A stretch of 64,000 nucleotides of DNA from Amoebidium appalachense (lineage: Eukaryota; Ichthyosporea), in NCBI GenBank assembly GCA_963693365.1, contig CAVNZM010000001.1, forward strand, positions 3,224,001-3,288,000, written 5' to 3'. The notes beneath the pieces are model-generated. The model did not search any database. It had not been told where the DNA came from and saw only the letters and a program-made list of their open reading frames with translations. Shown here piece by piece: positions 37,558 to 50,665 of this stretch (position 1 is the first letter of the stretch; each line of letters starts with the position of its first letter). A program made the position numbers and the translations under genes.

Positions 37558-40476
37558 GGGGGGGGGGGGGGGGGGGGGAGTGGGGGGAGGGGGGGATGGA
37601 AAGGGAAGAGGAATTTGATCGGTCGATTTCTTTTCGTTTTTTGATCACTTTTTTTCGTTGGGGTCGGAGGTGAGAGGGGAAAGGGGGAAAAGAAGGGGGG
37701 GGGGGGGGGGGGGGGGGGGAGGCTTTGGAATAAGTGAGTGAAGAGGTACGGTATGATACATGTATCCGGGTGGTTGCTGAATTTTCAGGGGAAATAGACC
37801 ATAATCACGGATTAAGTGTGTTTGAGAGGAAGGATAGGTTAAGCAGTTTGACACGGCGGCAACGAGAAATGACGAGGATGGGTGGATAAGCGGGTGGCAA
37901 GTGTGTGAGTTGCCAATGGCAAAGGGTGTGTTGGGGGGGTCCTAGTGTTTGTGTATGGGAAAAGTTGGTGTAAACAGTTGATGTTGTTGTTGTTGTAATT
38001 GTTTTGTGGTTGGGAGGGGGGGGGGGGGGGGGAGTGCGGAAAGGGGATGTAAGCACGAATGCATACCAGTAGAGGGGAAGTGCAGCAACGCCATCTGCAG
38101 GGAACGGCTTCATGTTACGGCAGCCCAGCTCCTCCTCCACGATGGGCACGTTGAAATGCGCCGCCATCTGCCGATACGCCGCAATGCGGTTCTGCACCTG
38201 TGCGCTCTCGGAGGCCCCGCCTGCCCCGCACTCGATGCCCCCATTGAGCACGTGGATGGTGGCCCCAAAGCCGGCAATGATGTGCGCCTCCGCCTCCTTG
38301 GGCCCGGGCTGGTACCACCCGCAGGACACGTCGTGCATGCTGGGCTTGGGCGACTGTGTTTAAAAGGGGTTAGTGGTTGTGAGTGTCGTTGCCATAAAAA
38401 CTAAAAGAAATTAAGCCTTCGTGGAGAAAGGATTTAAATTTCCGGATTTCAGCAAGATAAGGTGAGAGGCTATGGGTCTGGTGCTTTCTGTGAGTGGGGA
38501 ATGGAGTAACTACACAAGGATGGGCAAGTGTGTGTACCTACGTGTGTGTGTGTTTGCGTGTGTGTATATGGGTAGGTAGGCGGGTGGAAAAGAGAGGGTT
38601 GAGGAGGGGAAACTCTTGAAATCAATATACATTGAAATGGAAAAGGACTGCTCAGCCTGGGAGAATGGCAAGTGGAGGAGGAGGTGGGGGAGGGGGGGGG
38701 GGGGGGGAGGGGGGGGAGGGTTAAACTATCGCTTATGTGCTTTCTCACAAATTCCAAGAGGGTAAAATGAAACACACCTGTGGGGTGAGGCCGAACCAGA
38801 TGGCCGAGGCAAAGGCCAGAAAGCCGTCCCTAGCAACCATGTCCGGGTCCTTGAGCAGCACGTTGCGGTCGCCAAACACGGCCTCGCTGAAGGGGCCATA
38901 GTTGTACACGTACGTGAGCTGCTTGGCCCCTCGCCCGTAGTAGAGGGCCTCGGGGGCACACGGATAGTAGCGCGCCCAGTATGCCGTGTCGTCGCAGTTG
39001 GTGCGGTACGGCGCATTCTCGCCCATCTCACGCACATAGTAGAGTGCTTGGCGCCAGCGGGGAATGTTATGGGACGTTTCGAGTGACGGGTTGTTCTCTC
39101 CGGTTTCCTGTGCCGAAAAAAAAAAGAGGGGTTTAGTATGGTGAGGACGGCATATACAAGTCTTGGATACTAATACTCGCATGCAGGGGGCCTTGCCATA
39201 AGCATTACACTATGTCAAATAATAGAAAAAAGTTAGACAGAGGAGGTTTGGGGCTGGGAGTAATGAAGGGTAAGGGGCAAAAGGAGAAAGGCGCGGGAAG
39301 GGGCGGAAGGGGAGGGTGGTAGGGGAAGAGGGGGGTGGGGGGTGGGGGCGGGGGGAGGGGGGGGGGGAGAGAGAGAGGGGGGGGGGGGGGGTAAGGATGG
39401 GACAAATAAGTCGGACCCCGGGTTTGAAAGATGAAAAGAGATTCGAAAATGGGGACACACACAAACTCAGGAATGAAAAAAGAAAAACAGCAAACAGCAT
39501 CAAATGGAAAAATTCGAAATTCTGAAAACAACAACTTGGCAACGGGCAGAGTTGCAAAGGAGCAAATTACAAACCTGCACAAAATGTGAAAATGTGGACG
39601 CAAGCTCCTTGCGGCAAGCCAAATCCTTTTCCGTGCCGTCGGGGGCATCGTCACAGAAGGCAGGCCACTTGGCTACTGCCTGAAGAAACCCAAGGTAGGT
39701 GTACACCTTGTTGCGGCGAGGAAAGAGAAACTCAAACGATGTCTCAGGGAGCAGCCGCATAACACGTTGCACGTTGGGTGGGTTGGCAGAGGGGTTGGAA
39801 AGGTCGATGGTGGGGACACCGGGGAGAGTGCGGGTGACGTGCTTGATGCGGTCAAGAAGAGCAACGTTGTTTGGGGGTGGGGCCGCACACTTGTCTTCAG
39901 CCTGTGGGTATAAAAAGACATATTAGTGTTACCGTGCTTGTGGCTAGGACGTTCACCGTGGTGGCCGGTAAAGTCTACTTAGTATATAGGATATCAAAGA
40001 TTGGTGACCAACAAAAACGGAAACTGTCAGGATGAGGTACTGTAAATCGGGCTTTCTTCTTGACAATGTGGAACAGGTGCCCACCTAAAAAAGACTGTGG
40101 TGCTAGCTACAGATCGTTAATTGAGAGATTAAGGACAAAAATTGGAGTATATGAAAACCAGGAAGTCCTGGGACTCACGGAAAATCCACAAAAAAATGGA
40201 GAACGGAACTGGTAACCCAGCAAAAAAATGCATGCAATAATAATGAAGTCGTACGTGCCTGCAGTGCTTGACGATATAGTAGGATAACAGATAAAAGAAT
40301 TTATCTGACTAGGTCTTCACCTGCATCGCCTTGACCGCCTCTGCCGAGGTGAATGCTGCCCCCGTGATGGTGGCAGAGGGAGTTGGTGTGGAGTCTGCAG
40401 GCCGGGCAGTTGGGTTGGGCACAACACCAGACAACAGGACAGCAAACCCAAAAAGTAGACTTGCAGCTGGCGCCAT
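36712..40476 (-). CDS. Secreted GH19 chitinase
   Basis: Endochitinase that cleaves beta-1,4-GlcNAc chains with inversion. Six exons on the minus strand, 5' to 3': 40476-40321, 39901-39575, 39107-38778, 38353-38067, 37218-37179, 36804-36712. Phases agree and give 410 residues. The start MAPAASLLFGFAVLLSG is a signal peptide, followed by a Pro/Ser/Thr linker. GH19 landmarks: FSHFVQ|ETGE with the general acid Glu162, YYVREMG with the probable second Glu188, YYGRGAKQL and YNYGPF, SAIWFGLTPQ, SMHDVSCGWYQP, GFGATIHVLNGGIECG and YWDQDWG. The tail carries CKCK and CTCHF cysteines. Glycine replaces the tryptophan usual in the family's WFW motif. The intron after 37179 has a GC donor (CAG|gcaagt); its neighbours use GT. 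The motif variants resemble bacterial-type more than plant class I enzymes, an impression from memory only. Likely role: remodelling of the organism's own wall or feeding. Confidence 0.92.
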
Positions 40477-40754
40477 GTTGATGTTGTGGAAGATTGACGA
40501 GGAGTGAAAAAAGAAGCTTTAAAGTTGATCTAAAATGGAAGGAAGTGAAGCCCTCGAGCTCAAGAACTTTTGGTGCTGTGAGGAGCAGAAGAATGAGTTG
40601 GAGGTCAGAGAGTTGGGTAGGATTCACAGAAGCTTAAGAGAAGCCTACAAGAGAGCCCTCCAGAGTTTCGGTACAAAGTAATCGGTTTCTGAGTGAGGTA
40701 GAAAGAAAGAGAGAATGAAATGAAATGAACTGAATTTCACTGAACCAAGCCCCT

Positions 40755-40765
40755 CCTTTTATACC
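40755..40765 (-). promoter_or_regulatory. TATA box candidate for the chitinase gene
   Basis: On the minus strand this reads GGTATAAAAGG, about 287 bp upstream of the chitinase ATG, inside tract-free sequence that continues to about 41340. Confidence 0.5.
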
Positions 40766-41753
40766 TTCGCAGCAGCCCCGCACTGTCGTTTGTTGTCCGC
40801 CATTCTGTGCGGGTGAAGTCAACGACATTCACGACAACACACATGAGAAACGAAGAAAGAATATGATTGGCTGTATGCGCATTGATGCGCCATCAACAAA
40901 TCAAAACAAACCTACTTAGAATGTTTCTAATTGGTTTAAAACGCATCAATGTTATGATTGATTGGCGAGCGTCCACTGACCAGCCAGCACGTGTGGTTTC
41001 ACAGTCACTATGGGACGGTCTGACGTAGGCTAAAGTCTTCAAAGTTGTTACATTAGACATTTGAGCGGTTTTATGCTACATGAGATTGAAATTGTTTTGC
41101 ATGTGTATGTGATGGGATGCGTTCGTCTTATTTTCTTGGGTGGCGACTCCACACTAGCCACGCACTGATGTCGCCAGAGTGTACTACTGTAGGCGAGAAT
41201 GGAATGTAAACATGGGTGCTGATTTGGCCAATCGAAGGAACGCTTCTCCGACGTTCCTGAATCCTGAGATTCCTGACTCATTTAGATCTCTCAGCTCTTC
41301 TCTGCCGTTCTTCGTGGGAACGTGTGAAAGAACGAACGACATGAATTGAAAAGGCATCAATGTGTGCAGGCGAGAGTGGCTCACCATGTATGTCGCCATC
41401 ACAGGTTTCGTACTTGTTGCGTCGCGTGCCAAAGATGCCACCAAACCCTCAAGGCCACGGTCACCCCGTGCTCCGTGCACCTGTACCATTTCAAGATCGA
41501 TCTTGAGGGAAGAGCGAGAGAGAGGGGGGGAGGGGGAGGGGGGGGAGGGGGGGGGGGGGGGGGGTTCAGGGGGATATATACCACAACAGCCATATGTTTC
41601 CCGCTTGGGGCAAAGGTGTAAGCTCGGTATGTGCAGTTTGACCGAAGGCCGGGGCGGGGCAGAGGAGGGAGGCCAGGGCGGACTGGCTTGAAAAGGGGGG
41701 GCGGGGCGGTGGGAGGGAGAGAACGAGGGAGGCAGGGAGGGAGGGAGAGAAAG

Positions 41754-42368
<615 letters not shown>

Positions 42369-43569
42369 GAGGGAGAGGGAGAGAGAGAGAGAGATAAAGA
42401 GGGAGGGAGGGAGGTAGGGATGGGGGGGAAGAGAGAGAAAGAGGAAGAAAGGAGAGAGAGAGGGGGTGGGGGTGGGGGTGTGGGGACGGGAGAGAGATAG
42501 AAGAAAGAGAGAGCGAGCGGAAGAGAAGAAAGAGATAGAGAGAGCGAGAGAGAGGGGGGGGGGGGGGGGGGAGGAAGAGAGAGAGAGAGGGGGGGGGGGG
42601 GAGAGGATGACCAAATTGACGGCAAACAGCCAAGCCCACTACCCACACACTCATTACACAATCATCCAATTATTGTAATAAGTTGTCCATTTCTTTCAGC
42701 TCATAGAGGCTACTACCGTCTACTTGGCTCTGCCTATACAACCAGGCAGAATGATATACCCAAATTGGAATGCTGGTAGGGTATCTGAGCCATGAACCTA
42801 ATTTGTACTCGATCTATGCAACATCTTAGCTCCCAATAGAGATAAACCGATACTTTCTTTTTTTCGGAGGAAGAATATAATGTAAATCTTCCCTCTATAA
42901 AATTTAAATGGCGCTTCTGGTCAATTTATTAACAAAAACATGAAAAGCAAGTGATGTCTAGATCATACCCATGAACCCAACACCTCGATCTTTGCATCTA
43001 TTGGTTGCATATCATATGTTTACCGTTGCCAGGTTGTGACTGAATGCTTCACGTCACTGTGACGTCAGCATCGGTCGGTCGGATGGGATGTCGACAGAAG
43101 CTCATATTTATCAGCTTCATCTAGAAAAAAGTAGTCAATAATATGGATTTATTATCTCAAATATATTAAAAAGTTTCTGATGAATCAGAGCTTTTCTAAA
43201 GACCTTTTCCATGTGCATCACCCGGGCACGCATAAAATGTACACGAACGATTCAACGGATCCCTCGATGTCGACGTTTAGGAACCAATCGACTTCAGCTA
43301 CGCACTTACTTACGTCAGGACCGGATCTGGTCAGAGCCAATGAAATCACCAGATCTGGTGTTCGGTTAATGGTTGTTCGGTTGCAAAACACATTAGCCCT
43401 ACCCGTGTTACTTTTTATGTTTCTGCCTATTATGAACTATGTAGACCATTTTCACCCACTACTAACAGCCACCTCTTGCAGCTGCCACCATATTCTCGAC
43501 TTACAGCACAAAAAAGGCGCACACAGACAGTATGGCACACCTAGTAGGCTTAGCGTTGTAAGTGAGTGA

Positions 43570-44042
<473 letters not shown>

Positions 44043-45660
44043 GTTTTGTACGGGTCTAAGGGAGCAAAGTGCACAGAGGTGTCATGTAAAACACGACCAA
44101 CACAATAAAGAGAGAGCAATCGGAGTTGTTCACTACACTTGAAAGATTTCAACACTAACTAATTTTTTATTGTGCTCTCGGGCCTTTTTGTACTGGCCAT
44201 TAATTATCTCATCTCAACTAAAAGAAGAGAACCAATCGGTTCCTTCAGATGATGAAAGAATACATTCCAACAGAGCATACACATTCCAACTTCCGACACA
44301 ACTGAAGCCTAGAAACTCTTACATAAATAACTTAAGTTGATTATAAAACTTGTCACTATTAATGCACATATATTTTTATACTCGTCTCTATAAAGAAACT
44401 CATCTAAATACATATACTTCCTAATAGTCGACACTCTCAAAGTGAAGACACATCACGATAAAACGAATTCCAAACATATCTAATGTGTCCAATCATAACA
44501 CGTATATTAATAGACAGGAATGCACATCATGATCTATAGATGTACTCACTCGCGTCTACTGGTGAGTCATCCTACACTGAACTAAAACTAAACTACTTTG
44601 AACTAAAACAAAGACAACGAATATAGCTAGCCAATCACACTACTTCTCAGATAAACAGAGGAGAGCAAACACAGATAAAATGCAATAAGTCCTATTAGGC
44701 AAGTGAGCCAGGTGTGCACAGATCTACAGATATCCGTGCACACAGAAACAAGGGAGAGAGAGATACGGGGGGGAGGGGGGAGGGGGGGGGGGGGGGAGAG
44801 AGAGAGAGAAAGAGAGAAAAGAGAAAAAAGGAAAAAGGGAGAGAAGGGGTAGAGCACAAAGAAGACGAGCAGACACGAGTACAAACAAGGTCAAGACACA
44901 CACACATACTTCAAGACTCTTGCTGTACTACGTAGTGACGTATTCCAACCGAAACATCCCCACTCAAGGGGTTGAAGTTTGTGTTCTCGTGTCTGTTGAT
45001 GTGACGGTAGATGAGGTTCTAACACACGGGGCCGTCACACACAAGTCTCCCCACTCGAGGATGCAAACCGAAATCCTTGAGGTGGGAAGAAGAAAACCAA
45101 AACGGAAGAAGCACACAACGACGGTTGCCTCAGAAGACTCGGAACATGACGGTAGTCACGATAGCCAACGACGATATAGTGTATGTGTGACGTGTTGGTG
45201 GCTAATGTTTTATACTGGGGACCACCCAGATAAACACAAGGCATAAACATCTTGTGGACTGATTTATAGACTGGTAGTCAACCAGTTAAGACACGGGGAA
45301 GGTTCATCCTGTGGACTAGGTTTAGACTGGCAGTCAACCAGCTCGCCATGGCTATAGGTATTTATTTATACTGGGACGCCATCCCAGTTTGACATATACA
45401 TAAGTCGAAAATAGAAGAAAACCAATATATATGGTGGGATATAAATATAAATAAACGACAAATGGTGGAGGAAAAAAAATCCCCACTGAAGATGTACACA
45501 CTTGACGATCGAGGAAGACAAAGTCCCCACTGATGAAGAGAAACGACGAGGAGCAGTAGACTTTCGTTGGGAGGCATCTTGATCACGTAGATGTGTCAAC
45601 TGCTGTCCAGGGCCCCAACTTACTCAAAAACCACTCGATGATGGACGTCAGTGCACAGTT

Positions 45661-46580
45661 TCAGTCACGAAGACCGAGGTTGGCACGGTGTGTCTCATGG
45701 GCCGGACCTGCCAGAGGCTTGGTGAAGATGTCGGTCAGGTTTTGCTTGGTGTCGATGTAGGTGACGGTAACGTCCCCACTGTCAATGTAGTCCTTGGTGT
45801 TGAAGTAACGAACGGCAATGTGCTTGGTCCGGTGCTTGATGGTGTTGGAGTGGACCAGAGCAATGGTGGACTGATTGCCACAGTACACCGGGGTGGGCTC
45901 GGTCATCGGGTAGCCCAGCTCCTTGAGCAGATCACGGTGCCAGGCAACATCTTTCACGGCAGCATTGAGGGCCAGGAGCTCGGCCTCACATGTGGAAGTT
46001 GCAGTGATCGACTGCAGCTTGGAGTGGTAGGTGACGGGGGTGCCCTCGAGGAGGATGACGTACCCAGACGTGGAACAACGGGTGGTGGGGCAGCCAGCAA
46101 AGTCTGAATCCGAGTAGCACTCGAGGATGGGCACCTTGCTGTTGGGGGCCTTCTTCCTGTCGTAGAGGCCGAGGTTGATGGTGCTGATCAGGTAACGAAC
46201 GACACGGAGAAGAAGCTCCCAGGCAGTCTTGGTGGGCTTGGAGCCGAAACGGCCGAGGTAGCCAATGGCATAAGAGATGTTCGGCCGGGAGCACCGAGCA
46301 ACCCAGAGCAGATGGCCGAGGAGTTCACGGTAGGGGACTGTGTTCGGCAGGAAGGAGTACCGTAGCCGTAGAAGGGGGGTGCATCGTCAACCGCGAAGGT
46401 GGTAGAAGGGACGTAGTTATCAGCGAGAACAACATCCACTAGTCTGACACCTTTGGTGCCGGTCATCATGCCGAGAAAGATGATTTCCCATTGAAAGTAG
46501 GTGGTCTTACTATCGGGGCCAGTTTTGCCTTCACCTTTCCACATGGTGATTTTGTTTACGCCAGATTTGTTGGGATCCAT
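45661..46580 (-). mobile_element. Internally deleted Ty1/Copia retrotransposon (Gag start fused to RT end and RNase H)
   Basis: Read on the minus strand, 46580 to about 46390 encodes a Gag-like N-terminus (MDPNKSGVNKITMWKGEGK, then YFQWEIIFLGMM). At about 46385, after a one-frame change, it becomes the end of a Copia reverse transcriptase (VPYRELLGHLLWVARCSRPN, ISYAIGYLGRFGS, RVVRYLIST). RNase H follows: YSDSDFAG, STSGYVI, AEL, KHIAVRY, DIFTKPL, stop at 45661. The Gag remainder, protease, integrase and most of RT are absent, so the element cannot be autonomous. The codons are C-ending, like an expressed gene. A TATATAAATA word lies upstream at about 46644-46653. Matching LTRs could not be identified by eye. 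Confidence 0.85.
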
Positions 46581-48721
46581 GATTGAAAACGTTCGCTAGT
46601 TGTAGGTGTGTATATGTAGCGTGCGCGGAAGCCCACAACGTATATTTATATAAGAATTCGGGACTGGGAAGTAAAGCAGAGACACGGTGGTGCAGGGTAA
46701 AAACACCACGGACACACAACAACAAAAACACGGAACGATCGGAGCAGTGTACACAACAGACATCAATGTTTAGACACGACCAACGAAATCAATGTATGAT
46801 TTCGTATATATATTTGTGAATCCTAAGTCAAATCAACACATGATTTCCGACCAGTCGGAAATCAGATCCATGTCTAAAATAACCAATCACAATGAACTGA
46901 TTATTGCCAGGATAGATCCGGCGACACAGGAACGCACACCATAGGTCACAGCTACTAGCAAGTATTGAGGTGTAAAAGTAACAAGGAAAGAGGGGGCTGT
47001 GGTTTATGTTTCTAACCTATCAACAGCTGCAAAGGCTCAGACACTTTCTGACTAAGTCTACTGATTGGTCACAGCACGGCAACACACAAAACTAAAGTGG
47101 TTGACTAAGCTATGATTCACACATGACAAGCTAAAGTGTAGCCTAAGTGTTTTCCGACCAATCAAAACACAACGAGTAATACAAAGCTACTCAACGTATA
47201 TTAGTGAAAAAGAAACATGATCATGTGAAAGAAAACAAGGGAGAAAAGAAAGAGAAAAGAAAGGAGGAGAAGGAGGAAAGAGAGAATAATACAGGACAGG
47301 AAAAACGAACACAAAAACACAGTTGCAACAGAAGATATTCACGTACACATAAACATGTACACGTTTCTCCCTGAGTGGGTGGAAACGTGTACACACATAT
47401 CAACACACCAATCAGTGATAAAGTACACGATTAGAACCGATCTATCACGATTACATGTATACGGAAGAGATCGATGAGACATATTTCGTACAAGGAGAGT
47501 GACATTTCCATTAATCCCATAACCGAAGACACAACACAAACTGAAAAGATCTTACACATGTACAACAAATACTTCGTACTGCAACACTCCCCCACAACCA
47601 CCACCTCCCCCCTCCCCCCTCTCCCCCCTCTCTCCCCACAACAACCCCCCCCCCTCCCCTCCCTTCCCTTCGCCCTCCCCCCTCCCCATGCAAGCACCAC
47701 CTCCCCTCACTCCCCCCCCCCCCCCCCCCCCCTCCCCCCCCCCCCCCCCTCACCCCCCTTCCTCCCTCACTCCTTTCCCCGCCACCTTTGAGGCTTTAAG
47801 AGTCCAAAAAAAAAAAAAAAAAAAAAAAAAGGAAACCAAAAGTTACAGCACTGCGACCAATGGCACGAGAGGCCGGCATGTTTTTTTGTGGCACCACACA
47901 TCACAACGTACATGCCCACATCGTGCAGAAAATAATTTAACACCATATATTGGATTGCCAGGTGAGATGATGGTTTGACTGGCTATCATTTAAGACGGGC
48001 TTCAGGAGAGAAATTGACGACTCAGGGGAGGGGAGAAAGTGGGAGGGACTGAAGAGGAGGGAAAGGACTTGGAAGGAGCTGAGGTTTTCACTTTGGTGCT
48101 GCCAGTGAGGGTCGCCCGCAACCGGTAAATATCATATCTCGGCCCGGTGATGTGCGTGGCGGCCGCAGCGGGGCTAAGCCTTGCAAGGTTCACTTCACTG
48201 AGAAACCACGGCGTGTGTGTGGATCCGGAATAGATGGTGTGCAGGTGGGAGCACGGTGGGAGAGCCCGGGGGGGGGGAGAGGAGGGGGGGGGGGGGGGAG
48301 GGGGCACTGCTGTAGGTTACGTGAAGTCAGGGAGGGGGAAGGAGGAGGGGGGGGGGGGGGGGGAGCCTTGGGTATGCCAGTGTGCCCACGGAGACACGCA
48401 AGCAAGTAAGCAAGTAGACGTTGGACGCATACATATGGAAATAGAATACATTTATACCCGACATTAACAAACATTGGAAGGGCCTTTCACCGATCGGGAT
48501 CACTTTAGTGTATTTGTGCGAGTGTGAAAGATCATGTTCGTGTGTGCGTGCGTGTGTACATGACAGTGTGCACGTGAGTGCACGAACGCACGAGTGCACG
48601 CATGCCTGTGTGTGCTTCCACCAGATGAAGATGTGCACATGCGTGTGCATGAGTGCCCTCCGGCCCTACTGAAGGCATGTGCTCATGTGTGTGTGTGTAC
48701 GTGTGCGTGGATGTGTGTGTT

Positions 48722-48758
<37 letters not shown>

Positions 48759-50046
48759 GTGCGCGTGTAGCTTGCGTGTGTCCATGTGTCCGCGCGTGAG
48801 TGTGCTGTGCTGTGTGCATGTGTGCGTGTGTGCACATGTTTACTTGTGTGCATGTGTGTACGCGTGTGCGTGCGTGCGTGCATGCGTGTGTGTGTGTGCG
48901 CGTGCGTGCGTGCATGGGTGCGTGCGTGCGTAGGTGAGCGTACGCCGTACATGCATGCGTGTGTGCACGTGTGTGCGTGTGCATTTCTACAGCTTTTACA
49001 TGCATGCTTCTTCTCATGTACACGCTTCTTCTCATGTACACGCACACATCTACACGCTGATCACCAGGTACCTGTGTGGGAGCCTGACCGGTACGCGTGT
49101 GTGTCGTGGAAGAAAAGTATGCATGTTGGATGCCCTGTTCTTATTTGTTTTTTTCTGCTTTGAAAAGTTGATTTCTCAACGGTGGGTTTACCCTACATAG
49201 TTGTCGTTTACCACTTTTGCCACGCGTCTATAGACTTACAATGCGGCCAAAGCGGCATATGCTGGATGCCGAGAGGATGCACGTGTGTACACTTAATCTT
49301 TAACTTTGTGTCACGGGACGGGTCTCACACAAGGGCGATCTATTTGTTCTTGGTAGGAATGCCGATTACGGACACAACAGGTTGGGATTGGAAAACAGAA
49401 AGCGACTTTTGTTGATGCGTGATGTGTAGCGAATCAAAAGATGGGTATCGCCACAACAACCATGTGCTTGCCAATGCTTGCGATTGTTCATGAAGAAAAC
49501 GACATCAGCGCGTTTTGCCAAATGCTTGCACAAGAAAGGCATGGTTTTATTTATACAGTCTCATTTTGATTGCTTCTGTTATTCCTTAAAAAAAAAAAGC
49601 GTGAAGCATTTCACTTTGTAAAGGGACCACGCGCCTGAGCTGTTGTTCATCATTGAAATTCAAGCCCATTATCCGCCAATCAACACATGCTGACGTACAA
49701 CGCACTTGCCTATTGGGAAAGGACTGAGTGGGCCGACTCCCGAGTACATCAGCCTCACTGCAACGGTTTGGGGGACAAAGCCTAAAAACCAACAAAACTC
49801 GAACAACAAAACGTCAGAGTACCAACAAAAACATTTACCCTGCATGCGTAAAAGCTGTGTTTCACTCTTTTAAATATAACATTTTCTTGACATTCGTTAT
49901 AAAGCATTGAGCACACAGCACAGCAGAGACCTCGCGACTGCTTTTATGTCTGAGGTTTGAAAACCAGAAAGCTGACCTGAGATCACTTGTTGTTTTTTTT
50001 TGACAGCACCACGAAAACATTTCATCGCAAAGAGAAAACATCCAAG
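46581..50046. other. Spacer between Copia remnant and Pmp3 gene
   Basis: 46600-47590 is AT-rich complex sequence, probably including the 5' LTR or leader of the Copia element. 47590-47830 is C-rich followed by a 29-nt A run. 47840-48480 is complex with poly-G tracts; a minus-strand open frame at about 48002-48230 has complex composition but no family. 48500-49000 is a GT/GC alternating stretch. 49050-50046 is complex sequence and likely holds the Pmp3 promoter and first non-coding exon. No gene supported. Confidence 0.5.
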
Positions 50047-50488
50047 GTAAGGCCATTTTCACAGTTCGGTTGAGCATTAATTGCATCTGCATGCAATGGA
50101 GAGAGCAAGAGAAAAGCGCTTGGTCTTCGCCCTCCGCCCATCTTTTCCCTGTAGCTCGCTGCCCACAAATGTTTTGGTTTATGCCACTGGACAGTCACAT
50201 ACATGAGCTCGCGATCGTCTTTCAACATCATTCCAGAAATCACCGGATTCGCTACATTCTTGAGTCCTTTTCGTCGTTTCCTACTTCACACCGTCCCACA
50301 TGCTGCTTACCCCCTCCCCCCCCTCCCCCCCCCCCCCCCCCCCCCCCTTCCCCTCCCCCCGGGCCCCCCTCCCGTCCCCACACACAGAAAAAAATATATT
50401 GTAGGTTAGTATATTGAAACATCCCCCCCCCGCGCCCCCCCCAACCCCTCCAGCCTACCAGTGACCCTAGGGGCAGCAAACCGCAACC

Positions 50489-50665
50489 ATGGGAAAGATT
50501 GATGCCAACGATATTGCCAAAATGATCTGTGCCTTCCTGCTCCCCCCCCTGGGTGTGTTTCTGGAGGTGGGCATGACCGACCAGTTCATCATCAACATCC
50601 TGCTTACCATTCTTGGCTGGATCCCGGGGGTTATCCATGCCATATATGTCATATACAAGTATTAG
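50489..50665 (+). CDS. Pmp3/UPF0057 small plasma-membrane proteolipid
   Basis: A 58-residue single-exon protein. It starts MGKIDANDIAKMICAFLLPP and has the family layout: first hydrophobic segment ending in LLPPLGVFLEVG, a short polar turn (MTDQ), then a second segment INILLTILGWIPGVIHAIYV and a short IYKY end. LPP, the mid-protein G and the WxPG motif are the Pmp3 hallmarks. Family members are two-helix membrane proteins that influence membrane potential and salt tolerance in fungi and plants. The start has a strong context (ACCATGG). A donor-like CAAG|gtaagg at 50047 and acceptors at 50470/50476 suggest one intron in the 5' UTR, containing a poly-C tract. The gene is very short and easy to miss. 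Confidence 0.92.
   Translation: MGKIDANDIAKMICAFLLPPLGVFLEVGMTDQFIINILLTILGWIPGVIHAIYVIYKY

Noticed and set aside
41345-41520. Possible small gene starting at ATGTATGTCGCCATCACAG
   Set aside because: The open frame runs into the GA/G tract and no second exon could be found.
48002-48307. Minus-strand frame with complex composition, possible terminal exon
   Set aside because: No convincing acceptor and no upstream partner exon on the minus strand; the 5' part is poly-C translation.
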